64,000 nucleotides of DNA from an uncultured Clostridia bacterium (GTDB taxonomy: Bacteria > Bacillota > Clostridia > Christensenellales > Aristaeellaceae): assembly GCA_947565865.1 (NCBI GenBank), contig CANOHT010000005.1, positions 1 through 64,000 of the forward strand, given 5' to 3'. This document shows, piece by piece, positions 59,631-64,000 of the stretch. The position numbers and the translations under genes are program-made. Position 1 is the first letter of the stretch. Each line of letters begins with the position of its first letter. The notes below the pieces were generated by a model that had not been told where the DNA came from, ran no database searches, and worked only from the letters and a program-made list of their open reading frames with translations.

Positions 59631-60752
59631 CTACTTCAGCAGCGCCCGCGGCACCTCCATGGCCATGCGCTCATATCCTGCCCGGCTGGGATGAAGATGG
59701 TCGCCGGAGTCATATGCCGACAGGAACCAATCTGGCCGAGCCGGGTCCCGCAGGGCCCTGTCAAAATCTACGCAGCCGTCAATCAGCGGCGTTTCCCGGA
59801 TAAAGTCGTTGTAAGCGCGGCGCATATCCTGGCGGAATGGCGCGTCGGTGCGCCAGCCGCCCATGGGCAGCAGCGTCCCCACATAAACCCGATAGCCCAG
59901 GTCACGGGCCTGGACAATAAAGCGCGTAAGACCGCCGACCAGCTCATCCACCGTGGGCAGGTCGCTCATGGGGCGGAAGACGTTCACGTCCTCGCCCACC
60001 GGGTGGATGATGTCGTTGATGCCCTGCTGAATGATAATGGCGTCAGCGCCGTCGGCAGGCGCCTCGTGAGCAAAGCGGCGGCTGCCCATCAGGCCGTAGG
60101 ACTCATAGGTCAGGCAATGGTATTCCCGGAGGATACGAGAGCCGCTGGCCGCCCGGCGGATGATCGACGTGCGGCGGAAGCCCTCCCGGGCGCAGCGCAG
60201 GGCCAGGTCATCCGGCCAGTCCTGAGCGGTGATGGAGTCGCCATAGCACACAAGAGCGCGGTTCTCCCCGGAGGTCAGCACGGACACATTGGTCAGGAAA
60301 TAGAACAGATGGGTTTTGCGGGAGGTGTGGATGCTGATGGCGGGGTTTTCCGTCTCGTCGCCGTTGGCGTACAGCCCTTCGGACAGAGGGCCGCAGGCGA
60401 ACACCACCGAGCGCATCAGCGTGAAGTCCGCCAGGTAGAAGCTGATCCGTATCACGTCCTCACGCCTGAGCGGCAGCGTCAGCGGATCGGACACCGCCTG
60501 CCCGCCCGCGGGAATGGTCACCGCCGCCCCGCCGCCAAAGCGGACGGCGTGAAACCGGCCGTTTGCCAGGACGGTGGTTTTCGTCAGGGTAATCGGCTCG
60601 ACGCCGCAGTAATTATCAAAGGTGAGACGAAGGGCCCGGCCGTCAAAGGGAATCCGAATGGGGTAGCACACGGTAATATCCCGGGCATACCGTTCGGGAC
60701 GGTTCTCCGCCACACTGACGGCGCTGCCCCAGGCGCTGACCCAATGCTCCAT
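59631..60752 (-). CDS. SGNH/GDSL hydrolase with N-terminal beta domain
   Basis: A 373-residue protein. Residues 1-150 are a beta-sandwich-like domain; from ~160 the SGNH hydrolase motifs are seen: CYGDSITAQ (Ser), QQGINDIIHP (Asn in block III) and SAYDSGDHLHPSRAGYERM (catalytic Asp and His in block V). Relatives include acetyl-xylan and rhamnogalacturonan acetylesterases; no signal peptide is visible, so the enzyme is cytoplasmic. Its stop is TAG, the only one among the ~49 gene ends I read. ATG at 60752 follows AAAGGAG. It may share a transcript with the two genes upstream. Confidence 0.88.
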   Translation of the reverse strand: MEHWVSAWGSAVSVAENRPERYARDITVCYPIRIPFDGRALRLTFDNYCGVEPITLTKTTVLANGRFHAVRFGGGAAVTIPAGGQAVSDPLTLPLRREDVIRISFYLADFTLMRSVVFACGPLSEGLYANGDETENPAISIHTSRKTHLFYFLTNVSVLTSGENRALVCYGDSITAQDWPDDLALRCAREGFRRTSIIRRAASGSRILREYHCLTYESYGLMGSRRFAHEAPADGADAIIIQQGINDIIHPVGEDVNVFRPMSDLPTVDELVGGLTRFIVQARDLGYRVYVGTLLPMGGWRTDAPFRQDMRRAYNDFIRETPLIDGCVDFDRALRDPARPDWFLSAYDSGDHLHPSRAGYERMAMEVPRALLK

Positions 60753-60806
60753 GGCGATAGCTCCTTTCCAGGACGGTCGCCATCGCGGCATTGCCACTTG
60801 GACGAC

Positions 60807-61673
60807 TCAGCCCTGCTGTGTCCGATACGTTTGAAAGAACGCGCAGCTGTTGGCCGCCATGTACACGCTGACCACCAGCTGAATCACCATCATCACCGTG
60901 GAGGACAGCACCGTGCCCAGCAGCGCGGTCAGCATGCCTTCCAGCAGCATCGTCACCAGCAGCAGGAGAAAGTACATGGGCAGCTGCAGGTTGATGAACA
61001 GCATTTTGCGATAGCGCATGACGGCGATGCTCTCCCGGAGGGCCCCCATGACGCCCCGGTCAGGGTTATCCGCCAGGACAACATTCGCCAGGCAATAATG
61101 CAGCATGGCCCGAAGCGTCAGCACCATGGACAGGATCAGCCCCGCTGTATACAAAAAGGTAAACAGCTGTACCTGCCGGGTAAGCATCAAAAGCCAAGTG
61201 CTCAGGAAAATCACCGCCAAACCCGGCAGCGTCCACAATACGGTCTTCACGGTCATCAGCAGGTTCAGGCCCAGCGCCTTGAACAAGCAGCCCGTCCGCT
61301 CCAGCACCGTCCCCGCACTGATCTCCTCTCCCCGCAGCACACACTGCAGCGTGTGATACAGCCCCACGCTCAGGAAGGGAGAAACCAGGAACGACAGCAC
61401 CGACAGGCCCAGGGCCAGCAGGCGCTCCCCGCTCTCCGGGTAAGCCCGCAGCAGCGCCAGCAGCTGATTGGGGTCGGAGGCCAGGGCCATAAGCTGATCC
61501 GGCGTCTGGATGCTGTTCAGGACGTACATTGGCAGGCTGCCGCCGGTGAGAATCCCTACCGTCTGACTGATGAGGGAGGGCAGGGAAGCAATCAGCGCGC
61601 ACAGCAGTACAATGGGCAGCACCGGCGCAAGGGCCTTTCGCGCCTTCTGGCGCAGCAGGGTATTGGGAATCAT
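60807..61673 (-). CDS. DUF975-type membrane protein
   Basis: A 288-residue protein with about five or six membrane helices; the central ALRESIAVMRYRKMLFINLQ segment and the N-terminal VLPIVLLCALIASLPSLIS match DUF975/DUF6159-type integral proteins of unknown role. ATG at 61673 overlaps the stop of the O-antigen-ligase-type gene (ATGA) and has AAAGGAG, so the two are coupled. Its function is unknown. Confidence 0.75.
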   Translation of the reverse strand: MIPNTLLRQKARKALAPVLPIVLLCALIASLPSLISQTVGILTGGSLPMYVLNSIQTPDQLMALASDPNQLLALLRAYPESGERLLALGLSVLSFLVSPFLSVGLYHTLQCVLRGEEISAGTVLERTGCLFKALGLNLLMTVKTVLWTLPGLAVIFLSTWLLMLTRQVQLFTFLYTAGLILSMVLTLRAMLHYCLANVVLADNPDRGVMGALRESIAVMRYRKMLFINLQLPMYFLLLLVTMLLEGMLTALLGTVLSSTVMMVIQLVVSVYMAANSCAFFQTYRTQQG

Positions 61674-63217
61674 GTCAGAACTCCTTTCTTTGAACAGACA
61701 GGCAGCGGCGGCTCCTTGGCGCTGACGGCGCAGGCCATACCGCACACCGCCCAGAACATGGGGGTCACCAGGCAGATGGAAAAGCTGAACATGCCCTGCG
61801 TCATATAACAGAGGATCGTGCCCAGGAGCACCAGCGCCTCGGGCCGCCGGCAGCGCAGACAGGCTGCCGCGATGCTCCCCAACATCGTCAGGTACATTGC
61901 CAGCGCAGGCAAGCCGCTGTTGCTCAGGATACCCAGAAACTCATTGTGCGGGTTATCGAAGGTCTCGGGGTAGGTAATTCCCGCCTCTTTCAGGCAATCG
62001 CCCATGGCGTATAGAAAGGTATCCGGGCCCGTGCCAAAGAGCAGGTTTTCCCGCGCCATCAGCAGGGTGTTCCGCCAGATGCCCAAACGATAGGAGCCAT
62101 AGCTGTCCTGGGCATGGCCCCGAAGAACCTGCTGAAGCTCCGCCAGTCCGCCCTCCGGCATCGGCAGGGCATATACCGCCGCGACGCAGACAAGAAGAAC
62201 CGCCAGGGCCAGAGCTGCCGTGCGCCGGACAGACAGCGCGCCGCCGGGATGACGGCGCAGCCAGCCAGCGGCCAGCCAGCACAGCGGCCCGCAGGCCAGC
62301 AGCAGTCCCTTGGGTTTGGTAAAATAGTAGGGGAAGACGATGTTCTCCGTACCGTCCAGCCAGGGCAGGGCCAGCAGTCTGCGAACGGCCACACATACCG
62401 CCATGCCGCCCAGCACCACCATCCCCCGGCTGCGGGACTCCGGGCGCAGCAGCATCAAAAGCGCCAGCAGCCCCAGCATCACCAGCATCGCAGCGACGCC
62501 CGCCTGAACCTCCATCAGAAGGATGTCCATCAGCCCCAGCAAGCCCCCCGCCAGCAGCAGAGGATCGGCCCGGCGGCCAAGCAGAAAGCCTCCCAGCGTC
62601 AGCGGAACGGCCAGACACAGATAGCCGTTTACCATATCAATGTTGCCGATGGTACCCTGGAATTCATAATTGGTACGGATACTTCTGCTGCCAGGATACA
62701 GCCCCAGGGGATTGAGCCCGGCGTATTGCAGCATGGTCACGGCGAACAGCAGTATGATTCCCGCCGCCGCCGCCCGCAGCACCCAGGCCAGCCGGGGCCG
62801 CATCACGCTCATGCCCAGAAAAATGGTGATGTAGCACAGCTGGGTCAGCAATCCCTCGTAGCGGATGGCCCCCATCCACACCGTCATCTCTGCCCGGCTG
62901 TTGAGGCTTCCGGCATAGCTGCCAAGGCAGGCGGACAGCGCCACCCATGCCAGATACGCCAGCGCCAGCCCTCGGGCAGGATGATGCCGCAGCCATCCCC
63001 GGCCCTGACGGCGTATCAGCAGCACCGCCAGACTGACCAGCGCCGCCGCTGCCGTTACCCCGCACAGGATCAGCGCACCCACCCATTTGGCCCGCGTGAT
63101 ATGGCTGAAGCTGCCGTCCTGCCAAAGCGGGAACAGGCCCAGCCACAGGGCCCCCAGCGCGCCGGCGACCCAGCCCGGCCAGCGCGGAAGCTGCCCGGCC
63201 TCCTTGCTCTCCAACAC
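61670..63217 (-). CDS. O-antigen ligase/Wzy-type polymerase family membrane protein
   Basis: A 515-residue protein with about twelve helices. The large loop near residue 420 has NPHNEFLGILSNSG, the conserved Wzy_C/O-antigen ligase segment; GTGPDTFLYAMGDCLKE precedes it. Such enzymes link or polymerise glycans on the outside of the membrane in wall polysaccharide or teichoic-acid-type systems. I start at a GTG, seven bases after AGGAGG. A promoter lies at 63252-63280, divergent from the phosphodiester-glycosidase gene. No glycosyltransferase cluster is present in the window, so the glycan is unknown. Confidence 0.85.
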   Translation of the reverse strand: MLESKEAGQLPRWPGWVAGALGALWLGLFPLWQDGSFSHITRAKWVGALILCGVTAAAALVSLAVLLIRRQGRGWLRHHPARGLALAYLAWVALSACLGSYAGSLNSRAEMTVWMGAIRYEGLLTQLCYITIFLGMSVMRPRLAWVLRAAAAGIILLFAVTMLQYAGLNPLGLYPGSRSIRTNYEFQGTIGNIDMVNGYLCLAVPLTLGGFLLGRRADPLLLAGGLLGLMDILLMEVQAGVAAMLVMLGLLALLMLLRPESRSRGMVVLGGMAVCVAVRRLLALPWLDGTENIVFPYYFTKPKGLLLACGPLCWLAAGWLRRHPGGALSVRRTAALALAVLLVCVAAVYALPMPEGGLAELQQVLRGHAQDSYGSYRLGIWRNTLLMARENLLFGTGPDTFLYAMGDCLKEAGITYPETFDNPHNEFLGILSNSGLPALAMYLTMLGSIAAACLRCRRPEALVLLGTILCYMTQGMFSFSICLVTPMFWAVCGMACAVSAKEPPLPVCSKKGVLT

Positions 63218-63251
63218 GCCTCGCCCTCCTCGCGGTTTGGTGTTTACGGTC

Positions 63252-63280
63252 ACTGTACCACATTTTTCTTCGGATTGCAA
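63252..63280 (-). promoter_or_regulatory. Sigma-A promoter for the O-antigen-ligase-type gene
   Basis: Reverse-strand TTGCAA and TACAGT spaced by 17 bases, about 35 bases upstream of the GTG start. Confidence 0.62.
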
Positions 63281-63362
63281 TTGTCCGCAGCCTGAAGAAT
63301 CCTTTCCATGTAAATTTTCAGCCGAATTGCGCCTTCCCCGCCTTGAAAATAGGCTCCCGGCT

Positions 63363-63391
63363 TTGACAAGGGCCGGAAAAGACCGTATAAT
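63363..63391 (+). promoter_or_regulatory. Sigma-A promoter for the phosphodiester-glycosidase gene
   Basis: Consensus TTGACA and TATAAT are separated by exactly 17 bases, about 60 bases upstream of the start at 63452. It is the best match to consensus in the window. Confidence 0.85.
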
Positions 63392-63451
63392 AGTTTTTGT
63401 CATAACGTGTCCTGATCGCACGAATATTTCTCTTTGAAGGAGGCCCTCCTG

Positions 63452-64000
63452 ATGGGCAAGACCCTGCTTCGTATCCTGGCCCTGGCGCTGGTGCTGGCGC
63501 TGCTGGTTTTCCTGGTGCCCTCCGCCACGCCGCTGGCTATCGGTGAGGAAGCCTACCCCGCCTATGTCCCCGTGACCCTGGAGGCCGATGGCGTCACGCC
63601 CCTCGACTATCAGGCAGACGCGCCTTATGCCCCTCATGCCGGCGGCTACCTGCCCGACAAAGGCGGGTATGTCGACCCCTCTTTGTCCGTGCGGGTGGCG
63701 TATACCCGGGCCTATGACACCGCCATCCAGCTGGTCTGGGTACAGGTGGCGGACGCCTCCCAGCTGCGCGCGGCCTCCTACAAGCCCTATCCCTCCAAGG
63801 CTACTGCCCGCGCCTCGGCCATCGCCAAGCGGGAAAACGCCGTTCTGGCCATCAACGGCGATTACTTTGTTCATCGCAAGGAGGGCTACATCATCCGCAA
63901 CGGCCAGGTGCTCCGGCAGAATTATACCGACCTGTATCACACCCTGATTATCGACGATCAGGGGGATTTCACCATCCTGCCCACCAACGCCCAGGAGGCT
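63452..64000 (+). CDS. Phosphodiester glycosidase (NAGPA) domain protein, N-terminal part
   Basis: The gene runs off the window after 183 codons. A signal peptide or anchor (MGKTLLRILALALVLALLVF) comes first, then the NAGPA domain: IQLVWVQVADASQLRAAS, ENAVLAINGDYFVHRKEG and IIRNGQVLRQN are the conserved phosphodiester-alpha-N-acetylglucosaminidase blocks. Exported proteins of this kind remove N-acetylglucosamine from phosphodiester-linked glycans and often occur with wall or exopolysaccharide genes, which fits the divergent O-antigen-ligase-type gene. ATG at 63452 follows AAGGAGG. Confidence 0.88.
   Translation, partial: MGKTLLRILALALVLALLVFLVPSATPLAIGEEAYPAYVPVTLEADGVTPLDYQADAPYAPHAGGYLPDKGGYVDPSLSVRVAYTRAYDTAIQLVWVQVADASQLRAASYKPYPSKATARASAIAKRENAVLAINGDYFVHRKEGYIIRNGQVLRQNYTDLYHTLIIDDQGDFTILPTNAQEA

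Noticed and set aside
1..64000. tRNA or rRNA genes
   Set aside because: No cloverleaf or rRNA signature was recognised on either strand by eye; a covariance-model scan would settle this.

Overview
The window looks like the chromosome of a GC-rich anaerobic Bacillota of class Clostridia, probably a gut organism. The support is an isoleucine T-box leader ahead of ileS, AGGAGG-type ribosome binding sites on nearly every gene, frequent GTG and TTG starts, two small proteins resembling the Spo0A C-terminal domain, a Lpl-type sugar ABC importer, and much sugar and peptide catabolism. I read about 49 gene ends: TAA and TGA are about equally common and only one is TAG. Genus-level placement is not possible from sequence alone.

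Layout. 1-0.85 kb is AT-richer and different in character, with a fragment resembling a sigma-70 factor and a short unknown gene; it may be the edge of an acquired element. 0.9-3.2 kb: a pair of YeeE/YedE-type membrane proteins and pyrrolidone-carboxylate peptidase. 3.3-9.7 kb: a sugar-isomerase-type gene broken by an in-frame TAG, a cysteine desulfurase, a GH3 glycosidase, a tandem array of hairpin repeats, a second sugar-isomerase-type protein and a GNAT acetyltransferase. 9.9-16.9 kb: a radical SAM protein, then an AraC regulator divergent from a tightly coupled four-gene redox operon (Old Yellow Enzyme, short-chain dehydrogenase, fumarate-reductase-like flavoprotein, Gfo/Idh/MocA dehydrogenase). 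17-28.6 kb is mainly housekeeping: Na/Pi cotransporter, tgt, a pseudouridine synthase plus methyltransferase pair bracketed by direct repeats, a GH4-like protein lacking its catalytic residues, and T-box-ileS. 28.6-34.1 kb: an ABC exporter operon (GldA/GldF/GldG-like plus DUF4340) whose last gene is an aldo/keto reductase.

34.4-42.7 kb is a sugar-use locus: Lpl-type ABC importer, a uroporphyrinogen-decarboxylase-like protein, a GH112 galactosyl phosphorylase and an AraC regulator. 42.8-47 kb handles peptides and cysteine: L-cysteine desulfidase family, M20 dipeptidase, M24 aminopeptidase. 47-58.4 kb: a membrane glycosyltransferase, a uridine-kinase-like nucleoside kinase, an exonuclease-domain protein, a HI0933-type flavoprotein, an RpiR regulator, an anion permease, a NimA-like flavin protein and the TrkH-TrkA potassium system. 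58.5-64 kb: the two Spo0A-C-like paralogs, an SGNH hydrolase, a DUF975 membrane protein, an O-antigen-ligase-type protein and the start of a phosphodiester-glycosidase-domain protein.

How the genes work together. Several units could form one programme: import of an oligosaccharide or glycoside, hydrolysis (GH3) or phosphorolysis (GH112), then reduction or rearrangement of the product by the AraC-linked redox operon. This is inference from gene content. Several of the larger intergenic gaps are filled by GC-rich hairpin repeats that share pieces with one another. The best leads are the redox operon, the residue-stripped GH4-like protein, the amber codon in an otherwise intact gene, and the repeat families.
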